A stretch of DNA of 64,000 bases from Mermis nigrescens. Taxonomy: Eukaryota; Nematoda; Enoplea; Mermithida; Mermithidae. Below are positions 22,191 through 33,466 of this stretch, one piece after another. The notes beneath the pieces are model-generated. The model made no database searches. It was given only the letters and a program-made list of their open reading frames with translations, and had not been told where the DNA came from. The stretch covers positions 1 to 64,000 of the forward strand of contig JAVLUZ010000061.1 in assembly GCA_036768485.1 (NCBI GenBank), given 5' to 3'. Position 1 is the first letter of the stretch, and each line of letters begins with the position of its first letter. Made by a program: the position numbers and the translations under genes.

Positions 22191-23009
22191 ACTGATTGGG
22201 CTCTATGTCTAAATAATCCATTTACATGTTTTAGTAATCCTACATTGGTTTTGCAGCGTGTATCTTCATTTTTTCACAAAAAAATTCAGGTGACACCCGC
22301 CATTTTCCCAGAAGATACCGAGTGGCCGTCAGGTGATACCGGGTTGAACCGGGTTGAACCCATTGTCCAGGTGTGCTTATAACATGGCTATCTTAATACA
22401 TATGTGAACCAGCTACACCAATGCCGATTTTTCATCATGGCCATATGGACTAAATTTCAAATAAAGAGATCAAAATATCCTCGACTTTATCTTGATATCT
22501 TATAAAATAACCATTTATAGCAAACAAATTCGAGAATGAAAAATTTTCTATTCTTTCTTTCCATTTAACATTTTCCATTTTTTTCCTTTTCCATTATCCA
22601 GCTTTTACCCATTTTTCCATTTTCCATTTCCGGGCTTAACTCGTTTTCTAGTTTTATATTTCCAGATTTAACTCATTTTCTATTTAAATTTCCGTTTCTT
22701 TGTTTTACCTACGTCCTTAATTGTGATTAAAAATGGGCTAAAGTTTCTAATATGGTTTGCTCACCAATTCTCCTAAAAATACTTTTCTTCTGATTCAAGG
22801 ATGCTGAGTCCAGAAAAAAAACCATTCTGGAGGCTGAAGAATATTTGTGGAGATAGAGCCCTTTAAATTTTCAAGGAAGGTGATCATCAAAATGTTCTTT
22901 TCTGCCATATTATGCAAAGATGTACATATGTATAGACTTGTTATTAATTACTGTAGCATGCAAAAACCGTTATCAATCATAGTTTTTACATATGATTGTT
23001 CTTAGATGC
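22191..23009. other. Repeat remnants and a pyrimidine-rich tract
   Basis: 22545-22710 is a tract of TTTTCCATTT-like units. Around 22330-22382 a GC-richer piece ending CCAGGTGTG followed by CTTATAAC looks like one end of a transposon, but its partner was not found. No gene. Confidence 0.45.
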
Positions 23010-24648
23010 CTTTGAACTTGATTAAAATTCACAAAATTTGCAGGAATTTAGCCAACTTGCTGGAGCAGTTGGCCGATTGGGGTTTGGTACCTAGGGCTGG
23101 CAAGTGCAAATTCCCAAAGTGTGGCAAGAAGTTGGCTTTACGCCAGGACAACAACAGGCAAGAGGAATTTTCTTTAGATTTATCAACAAGATACCAAAAG
23201 ATGTGACTGAGATGAAGAACCTCGGTGTTTTAAAATCAAAAAATTTGAAATCTAGAGTGCATTGTGAATATATAGTAAAAAAATCGATGAGAATCTCGAA
23301 CTTGATTTTCCGGAAATTATTTCAAGAAATAAAGCCATGCTGATCAAGGCTTTCAGAACTTATGTCAGACCTATTCTTAAATATAGTACTGTGGTTTGGA
23401 ACCCCTATCTCATTAAGGACATTAATTTAGTCAAAAATGTACAATGAAGCTTAAGCAAACTGTTATTTAATGATAAAACATATTCTTATGATTTCAAATT
23501 GAAAGAATTGTCTTGAACGATTAGAACTCTGGTGGCTTCACTTTGATTTAAGCATGGTCTGTTTGTTACATGATCAATTTTCAGACTTTGCCTTTTGAAA
23601 AATGTTGTGCCTTCAAAATGCTGTCAAATTGTGCAGTAAACTCTCGTAAACTAATAATTAACAAATCAAATTTGAAGATTCAAAAATACAATTTTTGTAA
23701 TCATGAGGTTTCTTTGTGGAATTCTTTGCCTGAGCATGTTATACAAGCTCCTAACTCGAAAGTGTTTATGATAAGATTAAAACAACATGAGTTTGCCAAT
23801 TTTCTTAAGGGCTGTAATTAAGCGCATTCTTTGTTTGCCTTTATGCCTCTGCATCCATCAAATATTATCATAATATTATTTAAGCAATTATACTATTTTT
23901 CTTATGTAACATTTCATTTATTTGTTTACTTTCATTGCTAACGAATAAATTTTAATTCGATTTGATTTGATTTTTTAAATGTGATGGCTAGCATTAGTAC
24001 TGCAATAGGCGCAACAAGAAAAAGGCGAAACCTTATGACAAGACGATAGAGTTTAGGACAGGTACATTTTTTGCAGCCTCTAAATTACCAATATGGAAAA
24101 TTATTGCGTTCTTAAACTTTTGGGTGGAGGGAGCATCATTGCAGCTGATGGAAAATCAGTTGGAACTTACCAAAAAGTATCTCATTTATTTGTTTCACGC
24201 GGCTCTGGCCATGTGCTTATGGTAGCCATTGAGGCTCGTGGGCGGGAGACATTGTTGCCCATTATCCGAGATTGGATTGCACCCAGCACTGTGATTATAA
24301 GTGATTTCTGGAAGGCCTATGACTGCCTGTTGGACAAATGCTACACTCATTTAAAAGCTAATCATACTTTACATTGTAATGACCCTGAGACTGGGGACCA
24401 TACCAACAGCATAGAGTCCTCAAGGCAGGCAGCCAAATCTTCATTGTCATCATCTGGTAGACATAAGTCACATGTGCCAGGCAATCTTGCTCGGTAAATG
24501 TTTTTCAAACACTGCAGGGAAGTCCACCTAGACAAAACCGTTGAGTTTCTAAGGCTAACTGGAAACTTGTATGACCCTAGAGCGTAGCGAGAGGAGTACC
24601 CGGATGTAGAGAGGGATACTGACGACGAATTCAGCAGCAGTGAAGCGG
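23010..24648 (+). pseudogene. Merlin (IS1595/ISXO2-type) transposase, split by a LINE
   Basis: The N-terminal piece (about 23040-23165) has the helix LLEQLADWGLVP and the zinc-binding start CKFPKCGKK. The reading then jumps to about 23973, where CDG and CNRR continue the zinc region and a typical FRTGTFFAASKLPIWKI segment follows in one frame. After a frameshift near 24200 the catalytic end follows: GRETLLPIIRDWIAPST, ISDFWKAY (second catalytic Asp), NHTLHCNDPETGDHTNSIES (ending with the catalytic Glu region), and a C-terminus with an acidic tail to 24648. Stops and frameshifts make it dead. The region between the pieces is a LINE 3' end. Confidence 0.8.
23170..23972 (+). mobile_element. 5'-truncated LINE inserted in the Merlin gene
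   Basis: Encodes only the part after the reverse transcriptase core: a VTEMKNLGVLKS segment, then KAFRTYVRPILKYSTVVWN-like sequence across stops, and a C-terminus WNSLPEHVIQAPN ending LKGCN and a stop at 23821. An AT-rich 3' tail with TTGATTTGATT repeats ends about 23972. CR1/Jockey-like, related to but divergent from the LINE at 28612. Confidence 0.75.
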
Positions 24649-25376
24649 AAGCATTTTAAGGTTAGTAACTTATACTTAGCTACTTGCCTACAACTCACCA
24701 GGCTTGCTTATACAAACATCTTAGGCTTAGGCTTAGAAAGAGTATTCACATTGATGCCAGCTTATGGTCTAAGCCTGAGACAATTTTTGCCCCAATTGTG
24801 CCTTAGGCTTAGACCATCTCTGGCACCAATTTGATATGCACAGCAAGTCTAAATCAATAATCACCATGAATCATGTACACCCTGCTTGGGCTTAGCTGCA
24901 TACGCGCAAGCATACATATATGGGTAGCACCAAAATTCTGAGGGGTTCACATAATTTTTTCTGAAATTCTGAGGGGTTCATATAATTTTTTCTATCTATT
25001 TAGGTACAAAAGTTTATTTTTTCGTCCATTTAAAAAAATTCTATGCAAAAGCCCCAATTTTTACATTTCTACATTAAACTTCTGACGTTAAAAAAGCGTA
25101 AAAACACCATTTTTTTGGAAAAATTGAGAAAAAACCATATTACAAAAACTTACAAAAATGGCAGAACGTAATCAGGATTTTTGCCAGGGAAGAGCCCAAA
25201 AAATTTTTTGAATGGGCTACTATTGAGAATAAGGTGACCTCCTAAAAATTAACTTTTCATGGATGATTTGATCTAATTAAGGGTCAAGGAATTCAAATCT
25301 GAAAGAATTAGGTGTCAGTCAACATTATTGACCAAGTCACAGGCTGTTGAACTTCGCCGTTTTCACTTCTATTATA
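24649..25376. other. No gene; short TTAGGC runs and MITE scrap
   Basis: CTTAGGCTTAGGCTTAG at 24719-24735 and single TTAGGC motifs nearby. At 24923-25000 a fragment resembling the CACACNTGGGC MITE carries a 33-base direct duplication beginning CTGAAATTCTGAGG or its near copy. Confidence 0.5.
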
Positions 25377-25384
25377 CTTAGGCT

Positions 25385-25579
25385 CAGTGGCGGATCTAGG
25401 ATTTTCCTAAGGGGGGGGCGGTATCCCTAAGGGGGGGGCGGAACCCTGACTTGGGCGGAAAAATTAGCCGTTTTGACCCGAAAATCGCCAAAAATCGCTC
25501 AAAAATCCTTAATTTTTCGCATTTTTTGGGCCAATGGGGGGGGGCGGCCGCCCCCCCCGCCCCCCTAAATCCGCCCCTG
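25385..25579. mobile_element. hAT MITE, GGCGGAT family, with perfect 8 bp TSD
   Basis: 195 bases from CAGTGGCGGATCTAGG to CCTAAATCCGCCCCTG. The target duplication CTTAGGCT is identical at 25377-25384 and 25580-25587. The interior is G-run and C-run rich. This copy fixes the family as 8 bp-target, hAT-like. Confidence 0.93.
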
Positions 25580-25587
25580 CTTAGGCT

Positions 25588-26345
25588 TATGCTTAGTATA
25601 TCTGAAAAGGTGTTTAAAGCTGCTTAGGTTGATGTACAGATGATTAGATGTTGAAATGTCAAATTTTCAAAAAAACGTGATTTTATGCCATTTCAATCAA
25701 TAGTCTATAACGTAGATGTTGAAAACACGATCTGTCAACCATGAGAGTGAAAAAATCATTGAAACAAAATTTTTTTCCACTCACATGGTTTTCCGACAGT
25801 TTTTTCGACTTCTAAGTTAAAGATTATTGTTTGAAAAGGCATAAAAGCACGTTTTTTTTAAAATTTGACAAGGTCACCTTATTCTCAAAAAACTCCTTTG
25901 AATGTTTTGAGCTTTTCACATTGTTCTGCTTTATTTAGCCAATACAAATTTTTAGAAATTTTGAGGTTTCCACTGAAAAAACGCTTATAATGCGCGCAAA
26001 GCGCTAATTTTTTCGATTTCTCCTGCAATAAAACGAAAGAACTGCCTGACTACGCCTATAGCGAAAATTATAACAAATACAGATTTTATAAATTGCACAC
26101 AGCTATCTTTAACTACAGGGGCGGTTGCGTCCCTTCTCAATCCGCGCATGGCGCCACAACACTGCCAAGCCAACCCTATTCCTGAAGCAAAATCAAAAAT
26201 ATCATTTGCATCCAGTGTTGCCAACCCAAATTTTCAAAAACCTCAAATCACTGGCCAAAAAAACCTCAGAAATTAGGATAAAACCTCAAAATTTAGAAAT
26301 GAATTCTGTGCAGTGTACAATGGTATTCCTACGTTTAGTTGACAC
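25588..26345. other. Repeat sequence, no gene
   Basis: No exon supported. A possible hAT-like left end CAGTGTTGCCAACC lies at 26213, without a matching right end. Confidence 0.45.
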
Positions 26346-26520
26346 CAGGGTTGCCAGGTCAAAAATTCAAAAACTACTAAAACTGTTTAAAAACGCCTAA
26401 AAAACTGTTTTGGGTGTTCAGAAAAACTACCATTCTGTGGTTAAGCATAGGGACCCAAAACTACCAAATGCCCTCAAAAACTACCAAAATGGTAGTAAAA
26501 CTACCAACCTGGCAACTCTG
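26346..26520. mobile_element. hAT MITE, GTTGCCAGG family, with perfect 8 bp TSD
   Basis: 175 bases from CAGGGTTGCCAGGTC to ACCTGGCAACTCTG. The duplication GTTGACAC is identical at 26338-26345 and 26521-26528. No coding sequence. Confidence 0.92.
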
Positions 26521-26915
26521 GTTGACACCGCCATTTTTTTCCCAGCAATTTGGTTGACATTATAGACCGTACCCAAATTTTTTTCCCACTTTTTCCGACT
26601 TTTTTCCACGTTTTTTGGGAGGCCTAAAAACGTTTAAAATAGAGCGCCTATGTTGAAAAATAAGTGTTTTTTAAGAAGAAAATTTTATGTGCACATGCAA
26701 TAGCGGTGTTTGATGCACTTTTTGTATAAAATGTTTGCGCTCTACAAGAAATATCACGATCGGTGTATGTTATTTATGTTGAAACTTGAATTTCCTTCCT
26801 TCAGTAAAGCATTTCAGCCAATTCTGAAGTCGTTTTCAACAATTAAAACTATAATTTATCAAATGGCGCGAAGCGCCAGAAAAATTTTGAAATTTTAGCT
26901 CTCTAAATCATTTTT

Positions 26916-27766
26916 GGGCTAAACTTAAGAATATGGTACTTTTTGAAAAGGGGCAAAACGGATGTGGAATGTCAAAATTTTTTTGTCTAAATGGTAGAAC
27001 ATGATAAATTGAAACGCGGAAAAAAATTTGGTGAAAATCTGAGCCATACCTGCAAAGTTGCAGGCAACTCTCTATGTGAGTGTTGGGTGGGACAATTAAA
27101 CGACTCATTCCAAGGACTTTCACATTTGTCAAAAACAAATAATATGGGCTGAAATTATGGGAGGAAGCATTGCAATGAAGGAGAAGAAAGAAAAAAGGCG
27201 CGAAAAGCTGTTTGAAATTTTTTAAAGACTTAAAAAAATTTTCATATTTTTTTGCATGTTTTTTCGGTTTTACTTGACAAGATATACAAAAATCTAAGTT
27301 TTTGCTTCTGTTACACTTAGGCTTAGGCTTAGTATATCTGAAAAGGTGTTTTAAGCTGCTTAGGTCGAGGTCGCTCCCACTCAGGTCGATGTTTAGATGC
27401 TTAGATCGATGTATAGATGCTTAGATCGATATAGAGATGCTTAGGTCGATGTATAGATGCTTAGGTCGATGTATAGATGCTTAGGTCGATTTATAGATGC
27501 TTAGGTCGACATAAATTGGGTACCTGCATGTGATTCTGCATTCAGCTGTTTGAATCTTCAAATAGTTAGGTCGAAAAGATGCTTGCTTAGGTCGAGAAGA
27601 GGCTAATTAACGAAACCCATACATAGCTTTTGTAGTATTGATCATAAACAGATGAAATTTTTTTCCGCGCTTTCTTTCAACATGTTCTAAGTACTGCGCA
27701 AAAAAATTCGCTTTTCTGAAGTTTATTTCTTTGTATTTTGAAAGTACCATATTCTTAAGTTACTCC
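26916..27766. mobile_element. 851 bp TIR element (CTTAAGAATATGG family), copy 1
   Basis: Ends GGGCTAAACTTAAGAATATGG-like at the left and CCATATTCTTAAGTTACTCC at the right. Perfect 8 bp duplication TCATTTTT at 26908-26915 and 27767-27774. It contains a 20-base minisatellite at 27395-27510 and a TTAGGCTTAGGC run. No transposase. The twin copy is at 30967. Confidence 0.92.
27395..27510 (+). repeat. 20-base minisatellite, about six units
   Basis: Units of GATGCTTAGGTCGATGTATA with few changes. The same array, same number of units, occurs in the sister element at 31435-31560. Confidence 0.9.
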
Positions 27767-28320
27767 TCATTTTTGCATTACAAAAACTGTGCAGAAGGTA
27801 AGGATTTTCAATTGCAGTGGAGTTCTAGGACCAGATTATCGATAAAAATGCTGCAATTGGCGCCACACGGCTCAAACATCAATACGCGCTGAAAATTTTT
27901 TGCAGTCTTACCTCTCTAAAACGCATTTTTGCATTACAAAAACTAACCGAATCCATGCAGAAGATAAGGATTTTCAATCATAGTAAAGTTCTAGATCAAA
28001 TTGTCGATAAAAATGCTGCTATTGATGCGGCGCAGCTTAAAGATTAATATCAAAAAAGAATTAAATCCATTTGGCGCGAAGCGCCGAAAAATCTTCACAT
28101 TTTAACTTCTCTAAAACGCAATTTTGCATTACAAAAACTAACTGAATCCATGCAGAAGATAAGGATTTTCAATCGTAGTGAAGTTCTAGACCAGATTGTT
28201 GATAAAAATACTGCAATTGGCGCGGCGCGGCTTAAAGATTAATAATAAGTAACAATTAAATCAATTCAACGCGAAGCGCCGAAAGATTTTTTCAAGTTGT
28301 AACTCTCTAAAACGCATTTT

Positions 28321-28611
28321 TAACATTACAAAAATTTTCCACAAATGCCAACCAAGCCCAAAAATTTTTTCCATTTCCCAAAATTTTGGTTGACAAATAG
28401 ACCAAAAAGTGGAAAAAAACGGTGGACTACATTTTGTACATGTACAGTCAGTAACATCTGAGGGAAAGGGCGTCAGTTGAGAGAAAACTATGAAAATTTC
28501 GCAAATTCTGAACACTTTATTGCTTACAAAAAAATGCATTGTTCGTAAAAATGACCGTAAAATTGTGTTTTCGCTAATTAACCCATTAACGTAGGGACAT
28601 GCGCCCCTTAT
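28321..28611. other. Repeat flank, no gene
   Basis: A-rich sequence containing a few dispersed motifs; nothing coding. Confidence 0.4.
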
Positions 28612-28615
28612 AAAA

Positions 28616-29755
28616 TTGTGGAACAACAAGCTGATTAAGGAACCGATTGTAAAACAACAAAAATCCAGATTTTTTGGACATTCTCAGTACAAATCAGAGT
28701 CTGTTAGAATCAATCCTGTTTGCAAAACGTTGAAATGTATTCTATTTAATGCAAGAAGTTTATGCAATAAACTCGGCCAACTTCATTTTCTTTTAAACCA
28801 GTCAAATTATGACTTGATTTTTATTACAGAAACTTGGCTCACTGATTTTATTGCAGATTCTTTGCTTCTTTTGAACTTTGAATACAGTTTGATTCGCTAT
28901 GATCGAAAAAAACAAGACTGGTGGAGGTTTCGCCATAATATTAAAAAAAAATTTACCCATAAAAAATGTAAACGTTCCTGATGAGTTTTCTTTGCAAGAA
29001 ACAATTACTTGCGATACGACTATATTAGAGTCTAAATACAGGTTTATCTTATGCTATAGATCCCAGTTATTGAAGCATTTAAAGCGGTCTTGTAATACTT
29101 CTAGAATAATAGTGGCCTTGGGTGATTTTAATTTTCCCGAAATCAAATGGAATAAAAGGTTTGTTCTTCCTGAAAATAGTATTTCTTCACAGTTTTTCGA
29201 CCTTGTTAATGAGATTGGGCTCTATCAGTTTACACGTCTCCCCACTTTAGGTAATAATATATTAGACTTGATTTTCTGTTCCTACAAGTCATGCGTATTT
29301 AATGTAAAAATGTTGAACCGTTTTCTACTAGCGATCATGATTCACTAACTTTTGATATTCTTATTCCAACTAAATTCGAAACAGATTCTCATATCAAAAA
29401 CTTTAATTTTAAAAAAGCTGATTATGTTTCTATTTTGCACGATCTATCTATTATTAGCTGGCCTGATACTTTTACAACTTGTACTAATATTGATGATTTT
29501 TATATTTTTTTAGGCATTTTAAACGGAACGATCAAAGCTCACGTACCACTGAGTTTGTCCCTACCAAAAAAGCGTAAAAAATTTCCAAAGTATATTTTGA
29601 ACTTACAAGGCAAGAAGAGAAGGGTTTGGCGACTTTTGAAGAAAAATCTGGGATTGTCAGATCAGTACAAAATGGTTAGTAAGTCTGTTGAGAATGCAAT
29701 AGCAGATTTTTACAGTCGTGAAGAAAATGAACTGTTAAAAAAGGTTCATCACTGA
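28616..29755 (+). pseudogene. LINE ORF2, endonuclease region
   Basis: AP-endonuclease motifs appear in order across three frames: FNARSLCNKL, FITETWLT (catalytic Glu), GDFNFPEIKW, and SDHDSLTF near 29335. Frameshifts occur near 28925 and 29335. A basic linker region follows up to 29755. This domain would nick the target DNA to prime reverse transcription. It is inactive because of the frameshifts. Confidence 0.85.
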
Positions 29756-29790
29756 AAATTTTTTACAATTTTGTCAACGCGAGGTTAAAA

Positions 29791-30680
29791 TTGAAACAAT
29801 CTGTGCCCGATCTTGAATCAAATGGTCAGGTTTTTTCTAATGAAACCGAAAAAGCTAACGCTTTCAACGAATTTTTTGGTTCAGTTTTTACTATTGATAA
29901 CGGCATTCTACCATTAAATATCGATTCAATTGAGGTAGACTATCGGCCTATAGTTAAATTTGAACATAGCACAGTTGCTGCAGTTTTAAATAAGATAAAG
30001 CCCACTCACTCAGTTGGTCCCGATGGGCTGTCAGCTTATTTTTGAAACAAATTCGAGTTGCTTTAGTTGAACCCCTTTCAACTATTTTTGAGGTATCATA
30101 TCGTTCTGGTATGCTTCCACATTTGTGGTTAGAAGCTTTAGTAATTCCAATTATTAAAAAAGGCAATCCACACTCAGTTGAAAACTATAGGCCGATATCT
30201 TCATGTTGTGTTTTGTGTAAAGTTATGGAATCAATAATCAATAATGTCATCCTGGACTATTTTGACAAGAGTGATTTAATAAATCAGCAACAATTTGGAT
30301 TTGTGAAGAACAAATCCTGTACATCTCAGCTTTTAAAGTGCAGAAACCTGTGGACAAAAACTTTGGACAATCATGTTCCAATGGACGTGGTTTATATTGA
30401 TTTTTGTAAGGCATTCGATTCTGTTGTTCATTCAAAACTAATATTGAAATTAGAATCTTTAGGTATCTCGGGTACTTTGCTCAACTGGGTTAAAGCTTTT
30501 TTGATGGGTAGGTCACAAAAGGTGAAAATAAATGGTTTTCTTTCAGCCCCTATTCCGGTAATTAGTGGTGTTCCCCAGGGTAGTGTACTAGGGCCTACAT
30601 TATTTTTGGTTTTCATTAACGACCTGGTCTATAGTATCAAGCATAGCAATATCATGCTGTTTGCTGATGATTTATAATTA
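29791..30680 (+). pseudogene. LINE ORF2, reverse transcriptase region
   Basis: RT blocks: AFNEFFGSVF, a KIKPTHSVGPDGLSAY segment, a stop/frameshift at 30045, IPIIKKGNPHSVENYRPIS, QQFGFVKNKSCTSQLL, VYIDFCKAFDSVVHSKL, SGVPQGSVLGPTLFL, and the catalytic FADD at 30661-30672, directly followed by a stop. The block order and the SGVPQGSVLGP motif are those of the CR1/Jockey/Rex group. Confidence 0.9.
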
Positions 30681-30966
30681 TTCAATTTTTCACGTGAATT
30701 CAGATCCTTGCAAGCAGACCTTGATTCATTGCATGGGTGGACCGAAAAATGGCAATTGCAAATAAGTTATGACAAATGTGCAACCTTGTATTTGGGATAT
30801 GGCAACCCTAAAAACATCTATAACCTTTTCCTAAAAGATCTAGCTGATGCAGAAGCTTCTATCACGGATTTAGGAGTTTTTGTTAGTAATGAACTGTCCT
30901 CTAGCATTCATTGTATGAATATTGCATCCAAAGCTTCCAGAGTTGCTTCTTTGATACAAAAAAACT

Positions 30967-31815
30967 TGGCTAAACTTAAGAATATGGTACTTTCGGAAAA
31001 GGTGCAAAACGGATATGGAATGCCAAAATTTTTTTGCCGAAATGATAGAACATGATAAATTGAAGCACAGAAAGAAAAATTGGTGAAAATCTGAGCTATA
31101 TTTACAAAGTTGCAGGCAACTCTCGATTTGAGTGTTGCGTAGGACGATTAAACGACTCGATCCAAGGACTTACACATTTGTCAGAAATGAATAATATGGG
31201 CTGAAATTATGGAAGGAAGCATAGCAATGAAAGAGAAAAAAGAAAAAAGGCGCGGAAAGCTGTTTGAAATTTTAAAATGACTTTAAAAAAATTTTCATTT
31301 TTTTTGCATGTTTTTTTCAGTTTTACTTGATAAGATATAGGAAAATCTAAGTTTTTGCTTCTAATATGCTTAGGCTTAGGCTTAGTATATCCTAAAAGGT
31401 GTTTTAAGCTGTTTAGGTCGAGGTCGCTCCCGCTCAGGTCAATGTATAGATGCTTAGGTCGATGTATAGATGCTTAGGTCAATGTATAGATGCTTAGGTC
31501 GATGTATAGATGCTTAGGTCAATGTATAGATGCTTAGATCGATGCATAGATGCTTAGGTCGACGTAAATTGGGTATCTACATGTGATTCTGCATTCAGCT
31601 GTTTGGATCTTCAAATACTTAGGTCGAGAAGATGCTTGTTTAGGTCAAGAAAAGGCTAATTAAAGAAACCCATAGCTTTTGTAATATTGATCATAGACGG
31701 ATGAAATTTTTTTCCGCGCTTTCTTTTAACATGTTCTAAGTGTTAAGCGAAAAAATCCGCTCTTCTGAAGTTTATTTGTTAGTATTCAGAAAGTCCCATA
31801 TTCTTAAGTTACTCC
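30967..31815. mobile_element. 849 bp TIR element (CTTAAGAATATGG family), copy 2
   Basis: Begins TGGCTAAACTTAAGAATATGG-like and ends CCATATTCTTAAGTTACTCC. The duplication AAAAAACT is identical at 30959-30966 and 31816-31823; removing element and one duplication restores the LINE frame seen in the related copy at 35480. About 90% alike to the copy at 26916 by eye. Confidence 0.93.
31435..31560 (+). repeat. 20-base minisatellite, about six units
   Basis: Units of AGATGCTTAGGTCRATGTAT. Counterpart of 27395-27510; unit number is the same although the G/A variants differ. Confidence 0.9.
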
Positions 31816-32496
31816 AAAAAACTTTTATTTCCAGAAATATTGATTTGATGGTGAAAGCATTTAAAGTTTATATAAGACCGATACTAGAGTATAGCACGGT
31901 GGTGTGGAATCCTTACCTGATAAAAGACATCAACCAAATTGAAAATGTTCAACGTAAATTTACAAAACGAATACTTTGGCGGCATCAACAGCAGGATTTG
32001 TCTTATAGCGAGCGATTGAATTTGTTAGATCCTGAAAGACTCGAAACACGGCGTATCTATTTTGACCTTACTTTGGCTTTTAGGATAATTAAGGGACAGT
32101 TGCTTTGTTTCAGATTTTTTCGAATCTGCACCTAACAAGGGAGGTCAAATAACGACATAAAGTTGTATATTAGAAAATCTCATTTGGATTGTAGAAAGAA
32201 CGATTTTGCAAACAGGGTGGCTAGAATTTGGAATACATTACCACAATATATTGTTCACTGCAGAAATTTTAAACAGTCTAGGGTTTTGGTTTCAAAGCTT
32301 AATTTATTAGAATTTCTTAAGGGGCGTATGTAAGTGCAATGCCTGTACGCCTTGGCTTTACTTACATACCAACTCACTTATTTCGCGTTATTTTTTGCAT
32401 TTATTGACCATTCCTTTCCTAAAATTGCTCATTGAATAATTCTTTGCTTTATTGTATTGGTATTTGTTGTAGCATGTCTCGTCCATGTAATTCAGC

Positions 32497-32525
32497 CAAT
32501 AAATTATTATTATTATTATTATTAT
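32497..32525 (+). repeat. ATT microsatellite, LINE 3' tail
   Basis: AATAAATTATTATTATTATT and further ATT units directly after the LINE 3' UTR; a simple-repeat tail is usual for this LINE group. Confidence 0.9.
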
Positions 32526-32909
32526 CAACAGTAAACGCTTATTTGCCATGTATTTACGTAAGTATTATAACCTGTGCAGCTTTCATTTACAGGTTATTAT
32601 ATACGCTGATTTATTTTTTTGCGCTCCCGCACTGCAAAATTCAACACAAAAGTGTAGCTAGTATGATTTCTGAAATGAAAAGATTTCTCAAAATTATTTA
32701 GGTGAATGTGATCCGAATAACCTCCATACGTAGGTTTTCATACATGCTGATTTCATTTTTTACACTCCCGAGATTCAAAAATCAGTATCGAAACGGCTAC
32801 AATGAGATTTTGAAATAGAAACATTTCTTATAAGAATTACATATTTACTGATTTTCTGTTGTACATTATTTTTTTTATATTAATTACTTGCTGATTTTAC
32901 ATATATGTA

Positions 32910-33466
32910 GTCTGTTTCATTTATCCGAGAGCTTTTTCAGTTAATGTATTCGGAGGCTAAAGTAACCCCTTCTTCCATATTTACTGTAGTTCGCTAGACC
33001 TCAATATAGTTACGTATGTAACAAAGAAGGGTTTTTCAATAACGATTTCGCGACATAATTTATTCTCGTCTTCCAGCAAATTAGTCAACTTACATACGGA
33101 TAAAAATAGTGCATTCAGCTAATCCTAAGTTGACACTTTAAACCGAATAGACTAAAATGTTAAGAAACGCCACGAACTCCCGCATAGCTCAGTGGTAAAA
33201 CGTCTGATTGTCGTGTCGAAGCAACCCGGGTTCGATTCCAGCCGACAGCTTTTTATTTAGCGCACTTACTGTAGTATGTATGTCCCAGTACTAATTATAT
33301 GCCTGAATTAAATTTATATGGGCGGATTAGTGCATTAAAAATGGAAGTATCCCAGCCACTCGACCTCACTGAGCTGATCTGCCGAATTACAGTAATTCGT
33401 CTTGTTTCGCCTACTGTAGCCCTTAAAAGAATTGACTAAAAAGCTCTCGAATAAATGAAACAGACT
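32910..33466. mobile_element. MITE with internal tRNA-like Pol III gene, copy 2
   Basis: Begins GTCTGTTTCATTTATCCGAG and ends TAAATGAAACAGAC. Flanks TGTA and TTTA. Same interior order as 17317-17833, including the tRNA-like unit. At the centre of palindromic element 3. Confidence 0.8.
33178..33257 (+). ncRNA. tRNA-like Pol III unit, copy 2
   Basis: A-box TAGCTCAGTGG at 33185-33195 and B-box GGTTCGATTCC at 33229-33239, both consensus, then TTTTT at 33250. The anticodon region differs by an indel from copy 1 (ATTGTCGTGTCG versus CTTGTCGTCG) while both boxes are kept, as expected if the promoter rather than the cloverleaf is under selection or recently shared. Confidence 0.7.

Larger units (their letters stand above)
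26700..28320. repeat. ~195 bp tandem repeat with a GCGCC hairpin per unit, interrupted
   Basis: Units of about 195 bases (best at 27927-28118 and 28119-28315) share TGCATTACAAAAACTAAC, AAGGATTTTCAATC, GATAAAAATGCTGC and a GGCGCGAAGCGCC hairpin followed by TCTCTAAAACGCATTTTT. A unit end at 26865-26915 and a unit start at 27767 are separated by the 851-base element at 26916. Confidence 0.75.
30700..32332 (+). pseudogene. LINE ORF2, C-terminal region, split by a TIR element
   Basis: The thumb and connection region (LDSLHGWTEKWQLQIS, KCATLYLG, LGVFVSNEL) runs to 30966, is interrupted by the element 30967-31815, and resumes with ISRNIDLMVKAFKVYIRPI and FTKRILWR. After a frameshift near 32110 it ends ARIWNTLPQ...LEFLKGRM and a stop at 32330-32332. 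The same ending is present in the - strand copy at 34945. Confidence 0.85.
28612..32525 (+). mobile_element. CR1/Jockey-type LINE, almost full second ORF, broken
   Basis: Endonuclease, reverse transcriptase and C-terminal regions follow in the order of non-LTR elements, with a 3' tail of ATT repeats at 32497-32525. The first ORF of such elements is not visible. It carries an 849-base TIR element at 30967-31815. A second, 5'-truncated copy of the same family is on the - strand at 34945-36202. Confidence 0.9.

Noticed and set aside
22140..22382. Reading frame starting in the GGTT repeat
   Set aside because: Its first part is translated minisatellite and the rest has no domain or coding bias.
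26213..26520. A longer hAT MITE starting at CAGTGTTGCCAACC
   Set aside because: The right end at 26520 belongs to the element starting at 26346, shown by the perfect GTTGACAC duplication.
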